Source: Pseudophaeobacter sp. (lineage in GTDB: Bacteria; Pseudomonadota; Alphaproteobacteria; Rhodobacterales; Rhodobacteraceae). Taken from it: DNA of 64,000 nucleotides. This document shows positions 34,803-43,097 of this stretch, piece after piece (positions within the stretch are counted from its first letter, which is position 1; every line of letters begins with the position of its first letter). Below the pieces are notes generated by a model. That model saw only the letters and a list, made by a program, of their open reading frames with translations, searched no databases and was not told the origin of the DNA. The stretch is taken from contig JALUXC010000024.1 in assembly GCA_027019165.1 (NCBI GenBank), positions 601,724-665,723 on the forward strand, given 5' to 3'. Position numbers and translations under genes: made by a program.

Positions 34803-34960
34803 GCCATGCCCTCCTGCACCATGGTGTAAGGCCGACACCCTAGGCCCCGCGCCTGAGTTGAGCAAGCGAGGCGCCTGCCCCGACGTTTTCCTTGCGTCAT
34901 TCCCTTGCCACGATAGCCTGCCCGCAGTTTCAAAAACGTGATTTCAAGGAGGATGATATC

Positions 34961-36133
34961 ATGGGGGGATTTCTGAAATGGCTGGGCCGATGTGTCGTCC
35001 TGCTGATCATCGTGATCATCGGTGCGCTGATCTTTGTGCCCGGATACATCGAAAAGGGGCGCAATGTTGTCGCCGAACACGATCCCTACCCCGTCAGCCC
35101 CGAGGCCGCAGCCCTGCACGACACCCTGCTGATCGGAGATCTGCACGCCGATCCTCTGCTCTGGAAACGCGACCTGACCAAGCGCAGTGACCGGGGACAG
35201 GTGGACATCCCGCGGCTGATCGAAGGGAACGTCGCGCTGCAGGTCTTTACGGCTGTCACCAAATCTCCCGCCGGTCAGAACTACGACCACAACGAAGCAG
35301 ACGCGATGGACAACATCACCCTGCTGGCCGTCGCCCAGATGTGGCCGATCCGCACCTGGGGATCGCTGTTCGAGCGCGCCGTTTATCAGGCCGAAAAACT
35401 GCACGGTTTCGAAGAACGCTCGAACGGGCAGCTGCGCATCATCAAATCCGAAGCTGATCTGGATGCGCTGCTTGAACGCAAACTGTCGGGTGAAGACGTG
35501 GTGGGCGGCATCCTTGGTATCGAGGGCGCGCATCCGCTGGAGGGGGATCTCGACAACCTGCAACGGCTGCAGGACGCGGGCTACCGGCTGGTGGCCCTTC
35601 AGCACTTTTTTGACAACGAACTCGGCGGCTCGCTACACGGCACGGGCAACGCTGGCCTGACAGAGTTTGGCCGCAGTGTGGTGCAGGCCGTGGTGGACCG
35701 GGGCCTGATCCTGGATCTGGCACATTCCAGCCCGCAAGTCGCGCGGGATGTGCTGGCAATGACCGATATTCCGCTCGTCGTCTCCCATGGCGGCATCCAC
35801 AAGGGCTGCCCGGTCAAGCGCAACTTTCAGGATGATCTGATGCGCGCCATCGCGGCAAACGGCGGGGTGATCGGCATCGGTTACTGGAAAGACGCGATCT
35901 GCGATGACAGCCCGGCAGGCGTGGCCGCCGCAGTAAAGGTCGGGATCGAGGTGGTCGGAGAGGATCACGTCGCGCTTGGCTCAGACTTCGATGGATCGGT
36001 CGAGACCACATTCGACACTTCGGAACTGGCGGCCCTCACGCATGCCATGCTGGAGGCGGGGCTGACACCCGAGCAGATCCGAAAAGTGGCCGGAGAAAAC
36101 ATGCTGCGCGTCATCCGGGCACGGCTGAATTGA
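34961..36133 (+). CDS. membrane-anchored dipeptidase (peptidase M19)
   Basis: A renal-dipeptidase-family zinc enzyme of 390 residues. A single N-terminal membrane anchor (CVVLLIIVIIGALIFVPG, residues 9-26) places the catalytic domain in the periplasm. Metal ligands appear in order: GDLHADPLLW (HxD), GIEGAHPLEGDL (bridging Glu), DLAHSSPQVARDVL and VSHGGIHKGCP. The late GSDFDGS also matches. Substrates are dipeptides, including D-amino-acid-containing ones. The ATG at 34961 has AAGGAGGA upstream. It ends before a strong hairpin terminator. Confidence 0.93.
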   Translation: MGGFLKWLGRCVVLLIIVIIGALIFVPGYIEKGRNVVAEHDPYPVSPEAAALHDTLLIGDLHADPLLWKRDLTKRSDRGQVDIPRLIEGNVALQVFTAVTKSPAGQNYDHNEADAMDNITLLAVAQMWPIRTWGSLFERAVYQAEKLHGFEERSNGQLRIIKSEADLDALLERKLSGEDVVGGILGIEGAHPLEGDLDNLQRLQDAGYRLVALQHFFDNELGGSLHGTGNAGLTEFGRSVVQAVVDRGLILDLAHSSPQVARDVLAMTDIPLVVSHGGIHKGCPVKRNFQDDLMRAIAANGGVIGIGYWKDAICDDSPAGVAAAVKVGIEVVGEDHVALGSDFDGSVETTFDTSELAALTHAMLEAGLTPEQIRKVAGENMLRVIRARLN

Positions 36134-36159
36134 CCTTTGGCCACCCGTAGACTTTTTTG

Positions 36160-36183
36160 AACGCCGCCCTTCGGGGCGGCGTT
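36160..36183. terminator. Rho-independent terminator after the M19 dipeptidase
   Basis: A perfect 10-bp inverted repeat AACGCCGCCC / GGGCGGCGTT with a TTCG tetraloop, followed by TTGTC. A T run on the opposite side gives it bidirectional potential. Confidence 0.8.
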
Positions 36184-36254
36184 TGTCATTCGCGGCAGCC
36201 TCATGAACCAAATCCGACAAAACTAGTCAACTATTTGAATTTAAACATTTTTCT

Positions 36255-36743
36255 TGACCCTCCCTCCGATAAGGCCTAGGTAAGGTTCAAGACCTGCAGC
36301 AAGCCAGAATCACACGGCAGCACGCAGCCAGCTACTCCAGCAAGGACGCCACTTGGGCTCCCAGCCAGACAGCCAGCACCGCAAGCCACCCGATCTCTAG
36401 CCAGCCACATAAGCCAGCCTGCCGCCAGCACCCTCTGATCCACGCCAGCCCGCCGCGAGCCGCTGATCAAAGTTTTGGGGAGGCCTTCCAGCATGCCAGC
36501 CATAGCGCCAGCCCTGATGCTCGTGCCTGCCCCCATGCGCCGCGCATAGACGTCTTTCCAATGCCTGCGGTGCCCAGCTGCCGTGCTACACCACCACTTT
36601 GCCCAACCGTTTTTCTGCGGCATGCTCACCACCGCCATGGCATGCCGTCTGGCCAATCGCGCCATCAACAAACGCGGGCTTGGACAACAAGCAAACGAGG
36701 TATAGGTTTGAGACCAGAAAGGTCCTGAAGGGAATCCCCGAAT
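36255..36743 (+). repeat. CCAGC-rich, strand-asymmetric non-coding region
   Basis: A 490-bp stretch without a credible gene. Between 36305 and 36513 the plus strand carries 13 copies of CCAG, 11 of them CCAGC and 8 GCCAGC. No CTGG occurs on that strand in the interval, so copies do not pair with each other. Spacings (4 to 43 bases) are not multiples of three. A TTGACC with AT-rich upstream sequence lies at 36255 and a weak TAGGTA at 36278, giving a possible promoter. I suspect a repeat-bearing RNA or a protein-binding array; no known RNA family was recognised. Confidence 0.5.
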
Positions 36744-37436
36744 ATGACGCCTTTTGGTCCAGAGCTTTGGCTTGTTGATGGCCCAGCAGTGACAGGTGCG
36801 GCTGGCTTTCGCTTTCCAACACGCATGGCAGTCATAAGGCTGCCGGATCAAGGCGGATTGTGGGTTTGGTCTCCGGTTGCTTTGACAAACGACATCCAAA
36901 AGGCCGTCGATGGCCTTGGTCAGGTGCGCCATCTGATCGCCCCCAACAACCTGCATCGTACCTTTCTTTCGGAATGGGCTGCAGCCTACCCAGATGCCTG
37001 CGTCCATGCGGCGCCGGGATTGACGCAAGAGGTTGCAGGGACAGCGCTGCAGTCGATACTTGGTGACAGCCCGGACAAGGCATGGGAGGCCGCGATCGAC
37101 CAAGTCATCCTACGCGGCAATCGCATCACAACCGAAGCCGTGTTCTTTCACCGGGCGTCAGGCACGATCCTGGTCACGGATTGGGTGCAGCAGATTCCAA
37201 AAGGCTGGTACCACGGCTGGCGGGCTGTTGTGGCACGCCTCGACCTGATGACCGCCCCTACCCCATCCGTCCCTCGAAAGTTCCGCGTGGCAACAACCGA
37301 CAAGTCCGCAGCGCGGGCAAGCGTCAGGAAGATCCTGGAGTGGCCTGCCGAACGACTTGTGATGGCGCATGGCACCCCGGCTGAGACAGGCGCGTCAGAT
37401 TTCCTGCAGACTGCGTTTAGGTGGTTGTTGCGGTGA
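36744..37436 (+). CDS. DUF4336-family protein (MBL-like)
   Basis: A 230-residue protein: FGPELWLVDGPAVTGAAGFRFPTRMAVIRL at the N terminus, HLIAPNNLHRTFLSEWAAAYPDA near residues 70-90 and a late VMAHGTPAE. This matches the DUF4336 pattern, a metallo-beta-lactamase-like fold that has lost the standard HxHxDH set. No catalytic role is established. GAAGGGA precedes the ATG. It lies downstream of the CCAGC-rich region and 57 bases upstream of the sulfotransferase gene on the same strand. Confidence 0.8.
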   Translation: MTPFGPELWLVDGPAVTGAAGFRFPTRMAVIRLPDQGGLWVWSPVALTNDIQKAVDGLGQVRHLIAPNNLHRTFLSEWAAAYPDACVHAAPGLTQEVAGTALQSILGDSPDKAWEAAIDQVILRGNRITTEAVFFHRASGTILVTDWVQQIPKGWYHGWRAVVARLDLMTAPTPSVPRKFRVATTDKSAARASVRKILEWPAERLVMAHGTPAETGASDFLQTAFRWLLR

Positions 37437-37493
37437 TGATCAGGTGGAACCATAGATGAGCCGCGCAACCGGGCTTGGAATAGGCATGTCCCA

Positions 37494-38252
37494 ATGAAAC
37501 GATTTCAGGCATACGTGATTTGCACCAGTCCACGCAGCGGCAGCACGCTGTTGTGTCACCTGCTGCGTGAGGCCGCTGATGCGGGCTACCCGGAGTCCCA
37601 TTTCCACGAACCATCGCTGGACAGCTGGCTTGACGATCATGGGCTGAGCGCTTCGGATTTCAGCACCCGGCGTGACGCGCTGGCGGCCGTCTTTGACGCG
37701 GCATATCGCAAGGGCAAAGGCAGCAGCGACATTTTTGGATTGCGGCTACAGCGCCATAGCTTTGAGTTCTTCGCGCAGAAGCTTGGCAGCCTGTATCCGG
37801 CCGTTGTCAGCGATGCGGGCCGGATGGAAGCGGCCTTTGGGAAAACCCTCTTTATCCATCTGACCCGAGAGAACAAGCTTGAGCAGGCCATATCCTATGT
37901 CAGGGCGAAGCAGTCCGGGCTATGGCACAAGGCCCCTGACGGCAGCGAAATTGAGCGACTCTCTCCTGCCCGGGCACCGGAATACGACGGCCCGGAGATC
38001 AAAAGACAACTTGTCGCCTTCCAGCAAATGGACCGGGAATGGAGGGATTGGTTTGAAAAAGAGAAGATCACGCCGCTGCGCCTGACCTACCAGGGGCTTT
38101 CTGCCGCGCCATATGCGACTTTGGGCCGGGTTCTGCAGGCTCTTGGTGTTGAGGCTGGCCCACAGAAAGAAACCACGCCCCCGGTCGCCAAACTGGCGGA
38201 TTCCACCAATCGGGAATGGGCTGAACGGTACATGGCAGAGACGGACTTGTAG
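37494..38252 (+). CDS. Stf0-type sulfotransferase
   Basis: A 252-residue PAPS-dependent sulfotransferase of the Stf0 family (trehalose 2-sulfotransferase fold). The 5'-phosphosulfate loop CTSPRSGSTLLCHLL is at residues 10-24, and ESHFHEP near 33 and HLTRENKLEQAISY near 123 match the 3'-phosphate and dimer regions. The mycobacterial homologue sulfates trehalose, but the acceptor here is unknown; sulfated glycans or metabolites are plausible in a marine bacterium. It converges with rpoH, separated by a shared terminator. Confidence 0.9.
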   Translation: MKRFQAYVICTSPRSGSTLLCHLLREAADAGYPESHFHEPSLDSWLDDHGLSASDFSTRRDALAAVFDAAYRKGKGSSDIFGLRLQRHSFEFFAQKLGSLYPAVVSDAGRMEAAFGKTLFIHLTRENKLEQAISYVRAKQSGLWHKAPDGSEIERLSPARAPEYDGPEIKRQLVAFQQMDREWRDWFEKEKITPLRLTYQGLSAAPYATLGRVLQALGVEAGPQKETTPPVAKLADSTNREWAERYMAETDL

Positions 38253-38284
38253 CACCCCGCGCAGAGGCGTTGGCTCTCCAACGA

Positions 38285-38313
38285 AAAAGGGCTGCCCCAC
38301 GGGCAACCCTTAT
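38285..38313. terminator. terminator between stf0-like gene and rpoH
   Basis: An inverted repeat AAGGGCTGCCC / GGGCAACCCTT with a short loop (one mismatch). On the minus strand it is followed by a T run (AAAAA at 38284-38288 on plus), so it mainly ends rpoH transcription. Confidence 0.75.
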
Positions 38314-38341
38314 CGAACTCAAACTGAAACAGAGCCTACGA

Positions 38342-39238
38342 TCAGGCGCTGGTCAGCATGCCCTTGGCAGAGGCCAGTTCCCGCATCTTGTTCTGCAGCT
38401 TTTCAAAGGCGCGCACCTCAATCTGGCGGATGCGCTCGCGGCTGACATCGTACTGCGTGCTCAGCTCTTCCAGCGTCACCGGTTTGTCTGCCAAACGGCG
38501 CTGGGTCAGGATATCTTTTTCACGGTCATTGAGAACGTCAAGAGCCTGCGCCAGCAGCTCGCGCCGGGCTTCCAGCTCGTCACGTGCCTCGTAGTCGCCA
38601 GCCTGGTCAGCGTCTTCGTCCTCCAGCCAGTCCTGCCACTGCATGGTGCCTTCGCCCTCGCTGCCGACAGTGGCATTGAGCGAGGCATCGCCACCGGACA
38701 TGCGCCGGTTCATCGAAATCACCTCATCCTCGGTCACGCCCAGATCGGTGGCGATCTTTTTGACGTTATCGGGGTGCAGGTCGCCCTCTTCCAGAGCACC
38801 GATGCGGGCCTTGGCCTTGCGCAGGTTGAAGAACAGTTTCTTCTGGCCAGAGGTCGTGCCCAGTTTCACAAGGCTCCAGGACCGCAGGATGTATTCCTGA
38901 ATCGACGCCCGGATCCACCACATGGCATAGGTTGCCAAACGGAACCCTTTTTCAGGATCGAACCGCTTTACCGCCTGCATCAGGCCCACATTCGCCTCAG
39001 AGATCACCTCAGCCTGAGGCAGACCGTAGCCGCGATAGCCCATGGCGATCTTGGCCGCCAGACGCAGGTGAGAGGTGACCATCTTATGCGCCGCCTCGGT
39101 GTCCTGTTCTTCGACCCAGCGTTTCGCCAGCATGTATTCCTCTTCCGGCTCCAGAAGCGGAAACTTCCGGATTTCCTGCATATAACGGTTCAGGCCACCT
39201 TCCGGAGTCGGTGCAGGCAGGTTCGCATAATTCGCCAT
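38342..39238 (-). CDS. rpoH: heat-shock sigma factor sigma-32
   Basis: A sigma-70-family factor directing heat-shock transcription; 298 residues. Region 2 reads LRLAAKIAMGYRGYGLPQAEVISEANVGLMQAVKRFDPEKGFRLATYAMWWIRA. The RpoH-specific RpoH box QKKLFFNLRKAK follows near residue 135, which separates it from other group-3 sigmas. Region 4 (VTLEELSTQYDVSRERIRQIEVRAFEKLQ) is near the C terminus. The ATG at 39238 has GGGAGGGA upstream. Roseobacters often carry two RpoH paralogues; I cannot tell which this is. Confidence 0.96.
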   Translation of the reverse strand: MANYANLPAPTPEGGLNRYMQEIRKFPLLEPEEEYMLAKRWVEEQDTEAAHKMVTSHLRLAAKIAMGYRGYGLPQAEVISEANVGLMQAVKRFDPEKGFRLATYAMWWIRASIQEYILRSWSLVKLGTTSGQKKLFFNLRKAKARIGALEEGDLHPDNVKKIATDLGVTEDEVISMNRRMSGGDASLNATVGSEGEGTMQWQDWLEDEDADQAGDYEARDELEARRELLAQALDVLNDREKDILTQRRLADKPVTLEELSTQYDVSRERIRQIEVRAFEKLQNKMRELASAKGMLTSA

Positions 39239-39406
39239 TCGGTCTGTCCCTCCCAATGTTTAAGGACTTAACATCAGCGTCGTTGTGGACCGGATATGGG
39301 GAGTGGTTTCCCCCGTTTCAAGTCCCTCCGATAACCATACGTTATTCTAACCGGTCGGCTGCGGTCTGTAACCTTGATCACAGGCGCAATCACGGACAGG
39401 TGAGAA

Positions 39407-40441
39407 TCATGTCACCGGAGATCGCAGCGCATCCAGAAGATCCTGCATGTCCTGCGGCAGGGGTGCTTCAAAGCGCATCGCCTCACCGCTGATTGGGTGC
39501 ACAAAGCCCAGCACCGCCGCATGCAGGGCTTGCCGGGGAAAGGACTGCACAGCCGCAATCGCCGTCTCACTTAAGGCCTTCAGGGGCAGCTTTCGCTTGC
39601 CGCCGTAGGTGGGATCACCGATCAGCCCGTGGCCTGCATGGGCCATATGAACGCGGATCTGATGGGTGCGGCCCGTCTCAAGCCAGCATTCGATCAGCGC
39701 TGCCACAGGCGGCGTGCCAAAAGGCTCAACGATGCGGGCGCGGGTGACAGCGTGACGCCCACCGTGGAACAGCACCGCCTGACGCTGGCGATCCGTCTTG
39801 TGCCGGGCCAGTTGGGTCGTCAGCTTCAGGATATTCCCCGGCTCGAAACTCGCGCCCTTTACCCCGCGCAGACGTGGATCATTGGCATCCGGCACCCCGT
39901 AGCAGACGGCGCGATAGTAGCGTTCCACCGTGTGACGCTCGAACTGCGCTGCCAGCCCCTGATGGGCGGCGTCGGACTTGGCGACCACCAGCAGGCCAGA
40001 GGTTTCCTTGTCGATCCGGTGCACAATGCCGGGGCGTTTCACTCCGCCCACCCCAGACAGGTTCTCCCCGCAGTGATGCATCAGCGCATTGACCAGCGTT
40101 CCCGAAGGCGTGCCCGGCGCCGGATGCACCACCATGCCTGCCGGTTTGTTGATGACGATCAGATCGTCATCTTCATAGATCACCTCCAGCGGGATATCCT
40201 GCGCGCCGATATGGCTGTCGCTGGCTTCTTCGACTGTGACGGCAATTACCGCGCCCGCCTCGACCCGCGCCTTGGGATCGCGCGTCACCACGCCATCCAC
40301 GGACAGGGAACCTTCGTCGATCAGCCGCGCCAGCCGGGTGCGGGACAGGCTCGCCTCCTCTGGCACATCACGCGAAACCGCTTTATCAAGGCGCTTAGGC
40401 GGGTTCTCCGCGATGACGAATTCTATCCGGCGGCGCTCCAT
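39407..40441 (-). CDS. RluA-family 23S rRNA pseudouridine synthase (RluD-like)
   Basis: Converts uridines in 23S rRNA to pseudouridine; 344 residues. It has an N-terminal S4 domain (LSRTRLARLIDEGSLSVDG, residues about 32-50). The catalytic motif HRIDKETSGLLVVAKSD contains the essential Asp near residue 145. The downstream LETGRTHQIRVHMAHAGHGLIGDPTYG signature is present. Its ATG at 40441 overlaps the divergent ATG of the next gene within the tetranucleotide CATG, so both start in the same four bases and the long upstream frame is not used. RluD acts on U1911/1915/1917; exact targets here are inferred. Confidence 0.95.
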   Translation of the reverse strand: MERRRIEFVIAENPPKRLDKAVSRDVPEEASLSRTRLARLIDEGSLSVDGVVTRDPKARVEAGAVIAVTVEEASDSHIGAQDIPLEVIYEDDDLIVINKPAGMVVHPAPGTPSGTLVNALMHHCGENLSGVGGVKRPGIVHRIDKETSGLLVVAKSDAAHQGLAAQFERHTVERYYRAVCYGVPDANDPRLRGVKGASFEPGNILKLTTQLARHKTDRQRQAVLFHGGRHAVTRARIVEPFGTPPVAALIECWLETGRTHQIRVHMAHAGHGLIGDPTYGGKRKLPLKALSETAIAAVQSFPRQALHAAVLGFVHPISGEAMRFEAPLPQDMQDLLDALRSPVT

Positions 40442-40748
40442 GACAGATCCTTCCCAGCCCGAATTGCAAGACGAGCCGCCGCAGCTAAAGTTCCTGCGCC
40501 GACTGGTGACCACGCTGACCGTGGTGATGATTGGCGGGCTTGTAGTGGTAATCTCCCTGCTTGTCATCCGCTTGTCTGGCGATCCGGCTATTCCATCCTT
40601 GCCCGACCATATCGCCCTGCCCGACGGGGCAAGCGCGCAGGCGGTGACCTTTGGCGATGGGTGGGTCGCGCTGGTCACAACCGACAGCCGGATCCTTGTC
40701 TTTGACGCCCAAAGCGGCGCCCTGCGCCAGAGCCTAACGCTCGACTGA
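40440..40748 (+). CDS. DUF6476-like small membrane protein
   Basis: A 102-residue protein. A short acidic N terminus is followed by one membrane helix (LVTTLTVVMIGGLVVVISLLVI, about 22-43) and a periplasmic beta-rich tail (GASAQAVTFGDGWVALVTTDSRILVFDAQSGALRQ). It matches the small conserved protein found divergent from the pseudouridine synthase gene in Rhodobacteraceae. Function unknown. Its ATG at 40440 overlaps the rluD-like ATG (CATG), and its 3' end overlaps the HxlR regulator by 15 bases. Confidence 0.8.
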   Translation: MTDPSQPELQDEPPQLKFLRRLVTTLTVVMIGGLVVVISLLVIRLSGDPAIPSLPDHIALPDGASAQAVTFGDGWVALVTTDSRILVFDAQSGALRQSLTLD

Positions 40749-41141
40749 GGCCGGGTTTCGGGCCGGGGCCACGGTCCGCCCTGCCTTGGGATCATACAAC
40801 CCGCCCCCAAGGGCCTTATGCCCCCACTGCATGATCTGCAGCAAGACCGGCTCCAGCGCCCGCCCCTGCTCGGTCAGGACATAACGATAGCGAACGGGGC
40901 GCTCCTGATAGACCTGCTTATCCACCAGCCCCCAGTCCACAAGCAGCTTCAGCCGCTGCGAAAGCTGATTGGTCGGCATCCGTTCGGCGCTCGTTTGCAG
41001 CTCCTGAAAGGTATGCTTGCCGTGCCACATCAGGTCCCGCACGATCAGCAAGGTCCAGCGATCACCCAATATCTCCATCGTGCGTGCAATCGAGCACTGC
41101 GATCTGAATTCATGTGCTGCCGCACCTTCTGGCAATGCCAT
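40734..41141 (-). CDS. HxlR-family winged-helix regulator
   Basis: A 135-residue MarR-like HxlR regulator: CSIARTMEILGDRWTLLIVRDLMWHGKHTFQELQTS (helices 1-3, residues about 17-52) and the HxlR signature NQLSQRLKLLVDWGLVDKQVYQERPVRYRYVLTEQG. The conserved Cys near residue 17 is a candidate redox or electrophile sensor, as in YodB/HypR. ATG 41141 follows GAGGAGG. It is divergent from a cysteine-synthase-like gene across a region with two matching operator repeats. Confidence 0.93.
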   Translation of the reverse strand: MALPEGAAAHEFRSQCSIARTMEILGDRWTLLIVRDLMWHGKHTFQELQTSAERMPTNQLSQRLKLLVDWGLVDKQVYQERPVRYRYVLTEQGRALEPVLLQIMQWGHKALGGGLYDPKAGRTVAPARNPASVER

Positions 41142-41171
41142 CTCGGCCTCCTCTTTGTGATCAGCATAGTG

Positions 41172-41220
41172 ACTTTCGATTTGAAATCCACTAGCCAACA
41201 GTCACTTTCGATTCGAAAGT
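41172..41220. promoter_or_regulatory. paired HxlR-type operator repeats
   Basis: Two similar 17-bp elements, ACTTTCGATTTGAAATC (41172-41188) and ACTTTCGATTCGAAAGT (41204-41220), lie 32 bp centre to centre, about three helical turns, in the divergent promoter region. The second is a perfect inverted repeat around one T. Binding of the adjacent HxlR protein and autoregulation are inferred. Confidence 0.7.
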
Positions 41221-41239
41221 TGCTATTCAGGAGACATCA

Positions 41240-42175
41240 ATGCACGCCATCGGCAACACCCCACTTGTCAAACTCACCCGCCTCACAACGCCCGACTGCG
41301 CCGAGGTCTATGTGAAATGGGAGGGCGCGAACCCCACCGGCAGCATGAAGGACCGCATGGCCCTGTCGATGATCGAAGGCGCAGAGCGGCGCGGAGAGCT
41401 ACGCCCGGGCGGGCGGGTGATGGAATACACCGGCGGCAGCACCGGCAGTTCCCTCGCCATGGTCTGTGCAACGCGCGGCTATGAGGCGCATTTCGTGTCC
41501 TCCAACGGGTTTTCCGAGGAAAAACTGCAAACCATGCGGGCCTTTGGCGCCAAGGTCGAGATCATTCACGCCGAGGGCGGCATCCTGACGGCAGACGTGA
41601 TTGATCGCATGATTGCCCGCGCCAGGGATCTGGCGGGTGAGGACGGCACCTTTTGGCCCGATCAGGTCAACAACCTCGACAACAAGCGCGGCTATCACGC
41701 CATGGCGCGCGAGATCCTCACGCAACTGGACGGGCCGGTTGACGAATTCGTCATGGCCGCAGGCGGAGGCGGCTGCATCTCGGGCAATGCCGAAGTCCTG
41801 AAGGAGGCCGACCCGAAGACGCGAATCATCGCAGTCGAGCCGGATGAGGTGCGCAATATCTCAGGCGGCGACACCTCCGGCACGCACAAGCTCGAAGGGA
41901 TCGGCCTTTCCTTTGTCCCCAGCATCATGCGCCGCGACCTGATTGACGAAGTGATCCCGGTGAGTGATGAGGCCGCCTATCAGGGCGCCCGCCAACTGGC
42001 CGAAAAGGAAGGCCTGATCGGCGGCATTACCTCGGGCGCAAATATCCACGCCGCCCTGAACCGTGCCCGCCTTCTTGGCCCGGGCAAACGCGTTGTCACC
42101 GTCATTATCGACACAGGCCTGCGGTATCTGAACAGCGATCTCTATGGACGCAGAACCGCCAAAGCATTTGCCTGA
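41240..42175 (+). CDS. cysteine synthase-family PLP enzyme
   Basis: A fold-type II PLP enzyme of 311 residues. The PLP lysine is in NPTGSMKDRMALSMI near residue 37. The substrate-binding loop reads EYTGGSTGSSLAMVC, and the phosphate-binding glycine cluster appears as AAGGGGCISGNAEVLKE. The C-terminal VTVIIDTGLRYLNSDLY matches OAS sulfhydrylase and cystathionine beta-synthase-like members. It may make or recycle cysteine, or act on another O-activated serine or homoserine. Divergent HxlR control with a Cys-bearing regulator suggests a thiol or electrophile response. CAGGAGA precedes the ATG. Confidence 0.9.
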   Translation: MHAIGNTPLVKLTRLTTPDCAEVYVKWEGANPTGSMKDRMALSMIEGAERRGELRPGGRVMEYTGGSTGSSLAMVCATRGYEAHFVSSNGFSEEKLQTMRAFGAKVEIIHAEGGILTADVIDRMIARARDLAGEDGTFWPDQVNNLDNKRGYHAMAREILTQLDGPVDEFVMAAGGGGCISGNAEVLKEADPKTRIIAVEPDEVRNISGGDTSGTHKLEGIGLSFVPSIMRRDLIDEVIPVSDEAAYQGARQLAEKEGLIGGITSGANIHAALNRARLLGPGKRVVTVIIDTGLRYLNSDLYGRRTAKAFA

Positions 42176-42203
42176 TAGGAAAAAGTGGAGCGCTGGTGGA
42201 GAT

Positions 42204-42279
42204 GGTACCGCCTCCCTGGCTTGAACAGGGGACCTCTGGATCCACAATCCAGCGCTCTAACCAACTGAGCTAAGGCGGC
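42204..42279 (-). tRNA. tRNA-His (anticodon GUG), alphaproteobacterial form
   Basis: A 76-nt tRNA on the minus strand: acceptor GCCGCCT paired with AGGCGGT, D-loop AGCTCAGTTGGTTAGAGC, anticodon arm CTGGA-TTGTGGA-TCCAG (GUG), T-arm with GTTCAAGCC and encoded CCA. The discriminator is A73 and the base before position 1 is not G. It therefore lacks the G-1:C73 identity pair used by most bacteria, as is known for alphaproteobacteria. Confidence 0.93.
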
Positions 42280-42323
42280 ACTGGAGGGCGATTTAGCCTG
42301 TCCCATACCCGAGCGCAAGGGGG

Positions 42324-42806
42324 TTAAAGCACAGTTTTCCAGCTTTGTTCGATCAAATCCTGTCCGAAGGAATGGACCGGCTTACTCTCGACCAGTTCCC
42401 AGCCGAAGGCTGCATAAAGGGCGCAGGCCGCCTCGTGGCTTTCATGAGTCCAGAGCGTCATATCCTTGTAGCCCACATCGCGCGCGAACTGCATACAGGT
42501 GTTCAGCAGACGCTTGCCCAGCCCCTTCCCGCGTGCCTCGGGCGTCAGCAGGAACAGGCGCAGCTTGGCGGTGGTGTCGGTCAGGCGCACGCAGAAGATA
42601 GACCCCAGTCGCCGCCCATCCTCCTCGGCAATCCAGCCGCGCTCGCGCAAGGGATCATGGCTGGCGCAGAACTCCGCCAGAATCTCGGCCACCAATGGGC
42701 CAAAGGTGTCATCAAACCCTTCGTCCCTAGCGTATAGCGTCTGGTGGCGTTCCACCAGCCACGCGCTGTCAGCGGGTTCGAATCGTCGTAAAGTCACTTC
42801 AGTCAT
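42324..42806 (-). CDS. GNAT-family N-acetyltransferase
   Basis: A 160-residue GNAT enzyme. The acetyl-CoA pyrophosphate-binding motif A reads LRLFLLTPEARGKGLGKRLLNTCMQFAR (RGKGLG near residue 93). Motif B (YKDMTLWTHESHEAACALYAAFGWELV) follows with the catalytic-region Tyr. The N terminus (LRRFEPADSAWLVERHQTLYARDEGFDDTFG) matches a subfamily often fused to or paired with MarR regulators, whose substrate is unknown. No regulator is adjacent. ATG 42806 is preferred over the frame's first start at 42821. Confidence 0.88.
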   Translation of the reverse strand: MTEVTLRRFEPADSAWLVERHQTLYARDEGFDDTFGPLVAEILAEFCASHDPLRERGWIAEEDGRRLGSIFCVRLTDTTAKLRLFLLTPEARGKGLGKRLLNTCMQFARDVGYKDMTLWTHESHEAACALYAAFGWELVESKPVHSFGQDLIEQSWKTVL

Positions 42807-42908
42807 GCCCAATCCCACCACGAAGCGTGCTTGCCTTTCAACAGGTGGCAGGCTAGCACGGATCCCCAGACAGGAATGGCGTCAATTGACCGCACCAAGG
42901 AGGCTGCG

Positions 42909-43097
42909 ATGGGTATCAACAGCGAACGCGATATCGAGGCAAACATGCAGATCGGCCCGACCGACCAGGGCATGGTGCGCATCTATATCGAAGCCGACGG
43001 CGTTGAGATCCCGATGGATTTCGACCCCGAAGAGGCCGAGGAAATCGCCGACGAAATCCGCGCCGCCGCCCAGGCCGCCCGCAGCCTGTCGGACTAA
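42909..43097 (+). CDS. small conserved protein (DUF6324-like)
   Basis: A 62-residue acidic protein with the pattern NMQIGPTDQGMVRIYIEADGVEIPMDFDPEEAEEIADEIRAAAQAA: three short strands then one long helix. The ATG at 42909 is supported by AAGGAGG at good spacing, and the composition and start are convincing for a real gene. Rhodobacteraceae carry such small single-copy proteins; function is unknown. The upstream extension of the frame to 42831 is not needed. Confidence 0.8.
   Translation: MGINSERDIEANMQIGPTDQGMVRIYIEADGVEIPMDFDPEEAEEIADEIRAAAQAARSLSD

Noticed and set aside
36276..37103. 275-codon minus-strand frame over the CCAGC region and DUF4336 gene
   Set aside because: It is unlike any family, lacks a ribosome-binding site, and conflicts with the better-supported DUF4336 gene.
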